Shown here in pieces: positions 28,301-38,207 of a stretch of DNA of 64,000 nucleotides (positions are counted from its first letter, which is position 1; the number at the start of each line of letters is the position of its first letter). The notes under the pieces are model-generated. The model worked only from the letters and a program-made list of their open reading frames with translations, was not told the origin of the DNA and did no database searches. Both the position numbers and the translations under genes were made by a program. Source of the DNA: Aphis gossypii (Eukaryota > Arthropoda > Insecta > Hemiptera > Aphididae); contig NC_065530.1 in assembly GCF_020184175.1 (NCBI RefSeq), positions 1,922,001-1,986,000 of the forward strand, in the 5' to 3' direction.

Positions 28301-31300
28301 ATATTATACTTAGGTACTGTCAAATATTTGTATTTTTATATGATATCATATATTCGTTTTCAGAATATTTGAAGCATGCGTCATGTTTACGAACTACGCT
28401 GTTTGACGATTCGCGTTGTGGGAAACACTATCGATCTTTGGCCGGATTCATTTCGAATGAGACCAGTGGACCTAGCATTTGTTGGTAAGATGTGACGTTC
28501 AAAAACTATTTCAAATTTCAACTAATATCATAGTTGTTAAGTAATCGTTTTAATAATCGTAATAATTTAATAATATTTTCATAAACGGCTTGAACTATTC
28601 AATATTTCAGTTTGTTTTTTGTAGTAAACGTTTATATAAAAAACTGGGTAATGCAAAATTGGTCTTAACATAAATAATATTAGATATGCAATTTTATTTT
28701 ATTAATTATTTATTATGACCAAATGGCAAATTGCAAAATTAAATTTTTTTTTGATTAATATTTCTGACAACGCCACTGCAGTTTGTTAAAACAATATAAG
28801 TACATATACTATTATTGCATTTATATGAAACTACACTGTAAATACGTATATGAAGAAAAGTAGCAATTATAGGTTCAACCTAAAAAAAAATTTTCAAAAA
28901 TAATATTTTATATAGGTAGACATTATCCCGTGTCTACATTAACATGCACGTATTTAATTAAAATCAATGTTAAATATTTTAGTTATGACGAAGTCACTAC
29001 AGCGATAAATTAACAATATTTTGTTTATTAACATTAAACAATAAAAATGTTTAATTTGTTTACTTATGAACAACCCCCTCCTCCCGATTTTTATTTGTAT
29101 ACGTGACTAGTGTATTGTGTATACAATTTTATGATACTTTCCGTGTTAGCAGGTTGGACAAACACCCACGTAGATGGCAATTTTATATTTCATCATTTGA
29201 TACAATCATTCGTGTTAACTATGCCAAAAATATTAAGTTTGACTTACTACTATAGTACTACCTATACAATAACGACACTTAAATGAATTTATTTGTTTCA
29301 TAGCCATCTATGTTAATTGTTAGGGTTCCGTACTGTAACGGGACCTTATTACTTTTGCTTCGTTGTGTCTGTCCGTCTGTCACCAGGCTGTTCCGTGAAT
29401 TAACCTTGAAAGTTAGACCGATGACGTTTTCACAGATGATGTATTTCTGTTGCCGCTATAACAACAAATACTTTAAAAAGTAATAGACCCAACCCCGGTA
29501 GGTGCTCAAACAGACATTTTGATATTTATGATGGAAATTTTAGTTACTTGAAATTTTAGTTTGGATGCTATTAGTTAAATAATAATAATTATTATTGCGT
29601 AAGAAATATTTGAATTTGTATAACTTATAGTACGGGACCTTTCGTACGCGAGTTCGACTCGCACTTGACTGGTTTTTTTAGAAATTCTGTTTTCTGATAA
29701 TGTTGTGAGGTGTAACAACATTAGAAAGTTTGTAACATACCTTTAAAAATGTTTATAACTGTCCCTTTTGTCCAATAATCTTCCATACACTTTAAGAAAT
29801 TTCAAATTTATCATGTAATGTGTAGACAACAGGCATAATGAACACACATTATATAGCATGTAAGTAAGCAAGTTTCAAGTTCGATAATATACTTGGCATA
29901 TCATTACATTTCTTATCAGAGTTCCCAGTGGCTATGTTTTGCATATTACTATACCCGATGTAATAATGTGTTAAGGTAATATTGTAATTTTTAATTATAA
30001 TATCAGTTATCAATTTTATTCTGAGGATTTCAATTAAAACAAATACATAAGTTTATTACACCCCAAGACTTTCTAAATCTTGTTTTCAATTTCATTGACA
30101 TAAAAATATAAAATTTCTGCTATTTATTCGATATTCTTGTTCTCGTTTTAATATATCTCTTATAAAATCGATTACCTACACTATAAAACAATAACTTGTA
30201 ACTTTCACCTAGTATTTCCATATGCAGGAAATATGAAAATCTTCTAAAATATACTACATTCAATAAATTATATTCAGATGTATACAAAACACAATATGAT
30301 CTGCCAAATTTTTGTTTCAATTCTGTAGTCTAAAAGAAACTACATTTTTAAAATTTTTAAAATAACTATAATATTGTAAAATATTATGTTTTTTTTCCAA
30401 AGAAACTGATCTAAAAAAAACTATATAGGCGTAAAAGTACGTACTAGGTATAATAATTTTAAATACTAACTAGTTATCTCCAATTTTATTAGACATTAGG
30501 ACTATTAGGTAATAATAATATGATAATATTGATAATCATCACCACGCTTGTATGTACATGTATCACTATTGCCTATAGTTTGCCCCTGAAAACTATACAA
30601 ACAAAAAATATATTTATTTATTACACATCAACACATCTTTGCTTTTGTGTACTCGTATTTATTATTATTTCCATTCATAAATACAGTTTCAATAAAACAT
30701 ATATAAAATTATTATTTTCAACATAAAACGTATTTATGGGTACCAGCTTTTATTATACTTATCGTTATTTCTAAATAAAAATAATTATCGTCAACTTTTT
30801 TTAAAGTTCATCTAAATTGATTAATTGTTCTAAAACTTCAATTTCTGTGTAAGGTACTTGGTAGCTATTACGCATAAATGAAACACTAAATGTAATAGAA
30901 TATCACAATTTCTTGATGTCACATATTATTATAGGATGTATTTAAACGCAAAATAATGTAACAACAACATTCAGATTAAACCTAATATTACTAATATTGA
31001 TGAATTTATTTGTGAAGTTTTCAATATTCTTCCATAGTTGCTAACAATTGATACCATAAACGATATCTACAGTCTACATGAATATTGATATTTTTACTGT
31101 AATAATGGATGGTGTTTTAAACAGTATTTTATTTATCGATATTTGTAATAATAACCAAACAATTTTCATTTTCATTTTCCTTTCACTTTTTTTTTATCAT
31201 TATTTTATTATTATTATTCTTGCATCATCATTATCTCGTTTTTTTCTTTGGATGTCATATTATAATAATAATCATATTTTTTTATTATACCTACATACTG

Positions 31301-34300
31301 CAATTGGTACGTCAACATATTATGGTCGATGCATCTAATGTATAAATTACCTACACGCGTTACCAGATGCGCATCGTATCAACTACTAACACCAGTTTAG
31401 TAGACAATTTAATTATACTAATTTAAAAATAAAGTGCAGAATATGTCATTCAAAATATTATTATAATATTATACAGTTGTCTGGTCATCATAATTCGAGC
31501 CTTAAAGACGAAATCGTACGATCAATTCGCGTCTTTTCACTTTTTTTCCTTAGTGAGCTCGTATAATCATGTAATAATAATAATAATAATAATAATAAAA
31601 TATATTGAAACTATACGTTTTATTTCAGCACTCACCACAGATTTCGGGAATGTGTGCTCGACCAAACACGAAGGACTTGCAACCAAGACGACGATTCCTT
31701 TACACAACAATTGTTAGATAAAGCGTTTGGATTTTTTCGCAACCAATGCATAGATTACGTGTAAGTACCTATATACAGAATCTTATGATAATTGTTATTT
31801 TTCGGTACAACGACAACAATAACAATAATAATATTAGATAATTTGCACGACATGCCTTCCTTATAAGACAGATATAATGATCAGATAGTAATCGGATAGT
31901 TTTGATAAATTTTTAATAACGAATATACTGGTTTTTTTTAATAAAGTTTTCTACTGAGCTTAAGTATTGTGTTTTCAATTACTTAGATTTTTATTTTTGT
32001 ATACAATTTAAGGATTGTACTATGGCAGTATTATCTTATTTTTGATGTGTTACTGATTTTTTTTTACGTTAAATTATTGTTATTATTGTTAAGTAAATAA
32101 TAAAAATAGTACTTAAAATTATGTATAAAAAAAATATAAAGTTGATTTAATTATAGATCTAGTATTTGTTATACTTGGGTTAATTTTGTAAATTTTAAAA
32201 TATTAATACATTAATAATATTGATTACCTACTAAAGTTTTTAAATCATAGTATTTCCAATATATTTTAAACTCATAAACATGAACATATTATCCTTAGTA
32301 ACAAAGTTAAAAAAAATGAAAACTACTCGTTTAAATTTCAAATTATATATACCTAAATAAAAATAATCAATAAGTCATCCAACAAAAAAAAGAATGATTT
32401 TCATATAAAAAATTAAAAATTTGCTTTACCTTAGAACACTCTTTAAATGGTAAAAAAAAAAAATAATTTAAAGTATGGTCCATATATTCTATGCTTCAAC
32501 GTTTAAGGATTAGTATTTGACTTAGTTCAGTAATAAGCCATTAAGCTGAAATAAAAGTGAGTATTCTTGGTGAACTAATACAAAATCTATGTATACGATG
32601 GTGGCTGTAGCTAAATTGATTAATATTATAATAATATTATTATAACACCATTTTATACGTTGTTCGCAGGCCCAATCAAGACGAATGTCCTGGTTATGAA
32701 TATTATAACGTGATGACCACCAATCGATGGCAAGACGATAAGGGTAAGGGATCACCTAGTCCCAGCCAGTGGCCTTGTAAGATATAATCGACTTTACTAT
32801 TATAATTATAATAAATAATATAGTGCGTGTTTTTACGACAATCGTCATGATACGAATCCAATTACCTATTATGTTTTAAACAACTAATTGATGTCGTTTA
32901 TGGGATGAAAAATTTTTTTTTTCATAATAAAATTATCAAAATAGGTACATTCGAACAATGATTACGATGCATTACAAAATTAAAATACGTATAATATATG
33001 TATACAACACTTTATATTATTACGAATTGAGTAGAATTTCGGACGGTTAGGTTATTCTTTTTGAATCAGGACAAAACTATAAACATTTATACTAAAATTA
33101 TATTATATTCCATACCTATTGTAATATTAATTGTTATGGGTTTGCTTTAAACATTTACCAAGTACTTAGCATAGTGTAAACATAAAACTTAAAATTATTA
33201 TTATAGTACATACTACATTATTACTAGAAACCTATAGGCCACACCTATACATAAAAAAATTAAAATTAACTTAACTGTATACATTATGATAATTAACTAT
33301 AAAAAGCTTAAATCAAAACAATACATAATTTAACTGAATAAGTCAATAAGTTAAAAACAAAAATAACTTACTAGTTAAGTTGAAAAGTTAAAAAAAAACT
33401 TTTTTACTGAACTTTAATTTTTTAACAAGTTAATGTCCACCATTGATTTTATTGAGTACATGAGTTAGAACTATTAGGACTATTTGCGTTACCCATGAGA
33501 TACCACGTGAAGGTTGGCTAGAATGTCTTCCAAAAATGTTGTTTTTTGTAACGATAAGTTAACGGTCGGACACTCGGATGTAAAAATTATTATTTATTAG
33601 ATTAATTTAAAAAAATAAAAATATTGTATACTATTTAGTAATAAATATTACCGTGGACCTAACTCGTGTTTTTTGTAATGGATCAAATATCTTGGGACCC
33701 AACTCGCGTTTTCCCGTGTGATGGAATTATGAAATCTCTATAATAGAAAAAAATTATAAAAACAGTTTCGTTTAACAATTATAACCAATCAAAACCAATC
33801 TATACATAAGCAAATAATAGTTATTAAACTGTATTCGGTTTTTTATTATAATTATAAACATTCAATTCGCAAAAACAGTTACTTTATGAGTGAATTGAGC
33901 GGGGATCAGAGTCCCTTTATATTAATACATATCGCATGTATATATTAAATACATCTAAATTATTGTTTTTGTAAATAAATTACATTTTTAAATAGTTCTA
34001 TTTTTAGTTATTAGTTATACATGACTAATCCGTGATACATATTGGTTGTATCTAAGGGAAAAATTTTGAGAAAATCTGGTCTATACAATATGTAATTTAT
34101 GAAAATATACTTAATACTGCTACAATCAAAACTAAACACGTTCAAGCGTTGTTTGGTATTAAAATATATAAATACATGTATACAACCATGAAATATTGAA
34201 TTTTTTTTTTTTGAAAACTCGATTTTTAAGCTCGAAAATACACGTCATATTAGTACTAAATATTGTAAATGGCAATAATATTGGTAATGTCTAATGAGAA

Positions 34301-37300
34301 ATACCAAATTCTTTATGTATTCTTATCGGAGTTTGATTTTCGGCACATAGACTTGTCTATACAAACAGAAGATTAATTATTATAAAGTAAAAAAAATATT
34401 CCCTATTCATTGCTTGACAGTTTACTGATAAGCTCTATGTTGTAGAAACATATTTAAAAAATAAGGTTCAATGTGTCGAAAAAATGAAGATTAACATAAT
34501 ATTATACTATTATAAACGTATAATTATTATTTTTGTGAATGTGAATTAATGAAAAATGAAATATTATTGTAACTCCTATAAATCCATAACGCAATATTAT
34601 ATATATTATTATAATATTATAATTTACAATAGCTATCTTACAATCGTTGCAAATTGTGTCACAGCAGGTTGCAGCTGTAACAATATAACACTTGATTCCG
34701 TCGAAACACATTATTATATATAATTATTATAATAGAACGTAATACTTAAATTGAATGATCGAATTTGATACTGCGTAAATATGTTTACAATTTTGATGAC
34801 CTTTGAGATCGAGATCGGCAGTCAATACGGTTTGACAGCTTAGAGAAAATCCTGTTTTTGTTTGTCAATTATTTGATTTGGTCTGTGCCAAATAATATTA
34901 CACCTAATGAAACAAACAACTTACACGCGTCTAATTTATATTATAATATAACATAATATAATATTCACTGTTAACATATTATTATTATTATAAGTATAAT
35001 ATTATTGTGGTATTATTACGTGATCGAAAAAGATTAAAACTCTACAGCCGCTTAAATGAATGTCTTCATATATTATCGAAATTTTCACGGCATGTTTTAT
35101 AACATATAATACACACCTTCTGTAATCCAGTCGTATACCATTACGCAACAGCCGTATTTAAATATTATACAGAGTGGTTCATCAAGCATACTCGCACAAT
35201 TGCACCAATTCTCAATTCTTATATATAATTTGAAATTTTTATTTTAGACATTTTTAGATAAACTTTAAGTTCACATTTTTTAATTCTTGAGATTTTTTGT
35301 TTTACTTATTAAAAAGTGTCTTGTGGTGATATAAACTTATATTTTTCAAACGTAAGCCCCAATTTTTAATGTAAATTAATAACGGATATTTTTTTTTAAT
35401 TTTTGATATATGAACCTAATTTTAAAATTTGAACGAGTCATATTTTTTAGTAATTAAATATTATAAAATCTTTATACTATAATAAGTAATAACTATAAGA
35501 TACTAAATATAAAGTGCTTAAAAATTATTTTTTATAAATACAAAGTAAATATAATGCTGGGTTTACTATTTATTATTTATAGACCATTTTAATAAGTTAT
35601 AAATATTGATAAATTAATATTAATTACAAAAATTTTAATCAACAAAGACATTATACCTTACAAGCTCATCATTATGGACCTATTATCTTTATTATTCTGA
35701 AATGTCAGTATTTTCAGAAAAATTATTTAACGAATAATTTACATGCATTAAACACTCCTAAGTAGTACAAAAAATCTCAAACCTAAACAATATAATGGTG
35801 TTTAAGTAAATTATTTAAAAATGTTAAAAATAAGATTTTGATTAATTTAATTACTGATTTATTGTCGAAAAAAAAAGTCGGAAGTAAACATATCTGGTGA
35901 ATTACTCTGTATATTATTATAACACCAATAATTTTGTCCCTATTCTAAAACCACAGATATGAGTAACGTTCGAAATCCCACCTGAATTGCAATAGTATTA
36001 ACTACTCGTCTATCCATACATAGTTATTAAAATTTTGTAACACTTATCATTATTGTTGTTCGAGTGTATTTTGATAAAAGGGTATATAGAAAAAAATGTC
36101 TCATGTTATTATAAATTTGTCGTTACGACGACCATTATTTAAAATTCCATTCGAGACTTTATCAAACAAAGTACAAGTGTACAACCGACAGAGTGTAATA
36201 TTGTGTACTATTGTCAATAAAATACACATCATAATAACTGACTTATTGACACTATTGCTCTTTAATCATATAGCAGATAGCTGATAACCTCTTAAAAACG
36301 CTCTTATTTACTTATTATCAACTGTAAATATATACTAATCATTATTAAGTATACTTTTTTTTTTCTATGATTATAATTAATAAAACGTTCAACATTTCCG
36401 GTGGGATCGATTTATTTTTGTGATTGCTTTGTTTTGTGGCGCATCGTGGTGTAAACTATAGACGTATATACACAATAAAATGTTTATTAAAACAATATAC
36501 GCAGCTCTATTGTAATTTATCACTACAACTAGTAAAATATTATACATTATTATTCATTTAATATTGCTTATTAGTACAGTCATAACTAAAATATAACATG
36601 GTATGTTGTCAACTCAGTCCGTACAACTGGCCTAGGTACGTCTCGCTGTCTTCTATTATCATATTATTTACTTCGGGCGTAATTCAAATTGGAGACAGGT
36701 ATTACATAAATATTTATGGAATAAGGTCCACATTTTACGTTGTTTTCGATGATATCAAAGAGATACGTATCATAACAAAAAAAAAAAAATGTAGATTTTG
36801 ACAACATGCCATGTATTTAGCTATGAGTATGATACCAGCTATTGTGTATGTCAATAACGACATTCGTATTGCCTTTGAAAAAAACACCATTCTAATATCT
36901 TAAAATTTATAATTGTATAGTATAAGATTGTATACAAATATACGACATAATATACATAAATTATTAGTGTACACAAAACCAAATATAATATGCATCATGA
37001 TAAAAATATTATATAATAGGTATTTATAATATTGATTCAATGCCCATCAGGTTATACAAAATAGTTGAAGTTAATCAGTTATGAGTGCAGCATTCTTATT
37101 TTAAAAATAATAACAGTGTTGATCTGCGATAGGCCTCTTAATTATTACTATTATTATTAATATTACGTAAGTAGCTATTTTAACGATGTGGATGTATTAA
37201 TTATTAAATATTTTAATTTTTAATACTACAAATGAAAAAAACAATTAAATTTAACAATTATATATTCATAATAAACGCATATTAATCAGTATTAAAAAAT

Positions 37301-38207
37301 ATCAAAATATGTGTAGTTAATATAGACCCATACTAGCTAATATTAAAAATTAGATCCCAAATTATAAATAGGTATTTTTTAAAATTATATATGGAATTAA
37401 AATGTATTAAAATATGTTTAGAAACTGAAAATTTAGCGCGTTCACAAGATGAGCTTTAAAACATGGCTATTACTTTTTCCATTCTTAATAAATTATTTCC
37501 ACCGATTATATTTTTTACACTCACTTTGTATGAGTTATTTTTTAATTTTTTTCTTCTAAATATCTTAAACGCTCTGTTCAGCACGTCGTATTAAATTAAT
37601 AATGTCTTTAATTTAAGATATTGTAAACTTGATAGATTTTAGAATTTTTATAGTTATTATATCACGGTGCATATTTTGTACTGAATTTTAATGCATTGAT
37701 TAGTGCATTTCTCGTCGTCGTTTTTGGTGCGTTTTATATTGCATTTTTTGGTGTTTTTAATGCATTAAATTCACAGCCCCTACCGTCAAGATGCCGTATT
37801 GACGTTGTCTTGTTTTTTTTTTCATGTACGAACGCATAGCGACAAAACGGCAGGACGATTGGAGACCTGAGCATAACACAGGTGGTTGGTCCGGTGGACC
37901 GTCAACGGCAGCCTCGGGCAGCGAAAGGACGAGCCGTGGGCACACCGTGCAAGCCGCATCGTTCAGCACGCCGACGTGGCAAGTGTCGGCCGCAGGTGTC
38001 GGAGGTATCGGTGGCGGTGGCATCTCCCCGTCGGCTCAACCACCCACCAAGAAACCAGACAGTACCAGTTATATGAGTAACGTGATCGATGAACCCAACC
38101 AGCAGGGCCTGGCCCAGACCGGTGCTGGACCGGCGCCGAACGCGCCAAGCGCCGCAACCGTCGCCGCCGCACTGGCGTTATTGGCACTCGCGAAAATCGC
38201 CACATAA
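22268..38207 (+). CDS. gene 1 (seven coding exons): secreted, cysteine-rich, probably GPI-anchored protein, 342 residues
   Basis: Joined coding segments are 22268-22319, 27333-27471, 27578-27720, 28364-28484, 31629-31760, 32670-32743 and 37840-38207, total 1029 bases including the stop. All introns are GT-AG and phases match throughout. Domain order: signal peptide (about 1-20); ectodomain with 14 cysteines at 29, 37, 63, 72, 80, 104, 119, 130, 151, 152, 160, 169, 192 and 202; one N-glycosylation sequon, NET at 143; a Gly/Ser/Thr/Pro-rich linker (about 221-324); and a hydrophobic tail (325-342) after a plausible omega site, SAA at 324-326. Cysteine spacing repeats (63-72-80-104 versus 152-160-169-192), suggesting internal duplication. 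I do not recognise the gene. The helical, cysteine-spaced pattern recalls arthropod and nematode secreted families such as DUF1397 (27-kDa haemolymph glycoprotein) or DUF19, an unverified resemblance. Expected location: outer cell surface or haemolymph. Confidence 0.8.
22320..27332 (+). other. gene 1 intron 1 (5.0 kb)
   Basis: Bounded by donor GTATGT and acceptor TTTACAG. The interior is AT-rich with a short TTAGG-type pair near 24309, poly-T tracts and no supportable exon. A small hairpin (GGGTAG/CTACCC) lies near 22505. Short frames inside the intron look like chance. Confidence 0.7.
27333..27471 (+). CDS. gene 1, exon 2
   Basis: Acceptor AG at 27331-27332, donor GTAAAT at 27472. It enters in phase 1 and leaves in phase 2. 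It completes the signal peptide region (TEAA) and encodes the start of the ectodomain up to Arg64 with Cys29, Cys37 and Cys63. The codon content is clearly less AT-rich than the flanking introns, and the frame is open throughout. It is followed by a very small intron of 106 bases. Confidence 0.85.
27578..27720 (+). CDS. gene 1, exon 3
   Basis: Acceptor TTTATAG ending at 27577, donor GTTGTT at 27721 (a weak donor). It encodes residues 65-111, including Cys72, Cys80 and Cys104, with a long charged segment between Cys80 and Cys104 that is likely helical. With Cys63 of the previous exon this makes the first cysteine module (spacing C-x8-C-x7-C-x23-C). Confidence 0.85.
28364..28484 (+). CDS. gene 1, exon 4
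   Basis: Acceptor TTTTCAG ending at 28363, donor GTAAGA at 28485. It enters in phase 1 and leaves in phase 2. It encodes residues 112-151 plus the first two bases of Cys152: Cys119, Cys130, the single N-glycosylation sequon (NET, 143-145) and Cys151. Short inverted CAGTGGCGT sequences, which resemble hAT transposon ends, lie on both sides of this exon at 28244 and 28778; see findings. Confidence 0.85.
29322..29680 (+). repeat. dispersed repeat resembling a widespread lepidopteran element
   Basis: The ends are near-inverted: AGGGTTCCGTAC at 29322 and GTACGGGACCT at 29630-29640. After the second end come the hairpin GCGAGTTCGACTCGC and a T run. Inside is a relatively GC-rich block with GTCTGTCCGTCTGTCACCAG and, further on, a TTTCTGTTGCCGCTATAACA word. 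From memory, this layout and wording match a repeat found in very many moth and butterfly sequences; the hairpin also resembles a tRNA-type B box. It lies in intron 4 of gene 1. The match is remembered, not searched, and the element class (SINE, Helitron-like or other) is unresolved. Confidence 0.65.
31572..31600. repeat. TAA/ATA microsatellite
   Basis: About nine uninterrupted TAA units shortly before the acceptor of exon 5 of gene 1. Length variation here could affect the acceptor region, but the polypyrimidine tract itself is separate. Confidence 0.8.
31629..31760 (+). CDS. gene 1, exon 5
   Basis: Acceptor TATTTCAG ending at 31628, strong donor GTAAGT at 31761; phases 2 in and 2 out. It encodes residues 152-195 and part of Val196, with Cys152, Cys160, Cys169 and Cys192, in the order C-x7-C-x8-C-x22-C. 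This closely mirrors the first cysteine module (63-104), including an aromatic-acidic lead-in to the second cysteine (FVDC in the first, FREC here). Confidence 0.85.
32670..32743 (+). CDS. gene 1, exon 6 (short form)
   Basis: Acceptor TTCGCAG ending at 32669, donor GTAAGG at 32744. It encodes residues 196-220 with the last cysteine, Cys202, then leads into the linker. A second donor, GTAAGA at 32777, lies in the same phase, so the exon may instead end at 32776; see the separate entry. The last residue at the junction is Ala221 with the near donor. Confidence 0.8.
32744..32776 (+). CDS. gene 1, optional 33-base extension of exon 6
   Basis: If the downstream donor GTAAGA (32777) is used, 33 more bases are included in frame, adding 11 residues rich in Pro, Ser and Gly (GKGSPSPSQWP), and the junction residue becomes Ser instead of Ala. 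Both donors match the consensus well and both leave phase 1, so both products stay in frame with exon 7. The extension would lengthen the linker next to the cysteine domain, giving 353 residues. Which donor is used cannot be told from sequence. Confidence 0.5.
35170..35909. mobile_element. candidate 740-bp MITE with TA target duplication
   Basis: The left end CAGAGTGGTTCATCAAGC and the right end, whose inverse reads CAGAGTAATTCACCAG, match at most positions, and both sit directly next to TA (35168-35169 and 35910-35911). This is the layout of Tc1/mariner-like non-autonomous elements. The interior is AT-rich with no transposase frame. It lies inside intron 6 of gene 1. Confidence 0.65.
37840..38207 (+). 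CDS. gene 1, last coding exon (linker and GPI-type tail)
   Basis: The acceptor (AG 37838-37839) gives the phase needed by exon 6; the next AG, at 37852-37853, would break the frame. It encodes residues 221-342: a basic start (ATKRQDD), a low-complexity linker rich in Gly, Ser, Thr, Pro and Ala with no cysteine, and a C-terminal hydrophobic stretch ending ALAKIAT just before TAA at 38205. This tail, with a small-residue omega site (SAA, 324-326), fits a GPI signal, although Lys339 inside the tail is unusual. The exon is strikingly GC-rich compared with the other exons, which explains overlapping frames on both strands here. Confidence 0.8.

Larger units (their letters stand above)
28485..31628 (+). 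other. gene 1 intron 4 (3.1 kb)
   Basis: Bounded by donor GTAAGA and acceptor TATTTCAG. It contains the moth-like repeat at 29322-29680 and a TAA microsatellite about 30 bases before the acceptor. The open frames inside show no protein-like features. Confidence 0.7.
32744..37839 (+). other. gene 1 intron 6 (5.1 kb)
   Basis: The intron follows the near donor and ends at an acceptor preceded by a long T run and ATGTACGAACGCATAG. It contains a 740-bp MITE candidate (35170-35909). Near 33655-33720 the words GACCTAACTCGTGTTTT and GACCCAACTCGCGTTTT occur about 45 bases apart, a small imperfect duplication. No other exon was supportable. Confidence 0.65.

Noticed and set aside
29640..29665. tRNA gene suggested by a B-box-like hairpin
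   Set aside because: No A box, anticodon arm or acceptor stem at the right distance; better explained as the tail of the dispersed repeat.
36598..36801. Frame near a TCAGTC word and GTACGT donor in intron 6 of gene 1 as an extra exon
   Set aside because: No acceptor keeps the phase between exons 6 and 7, and the translation is not protein-like.
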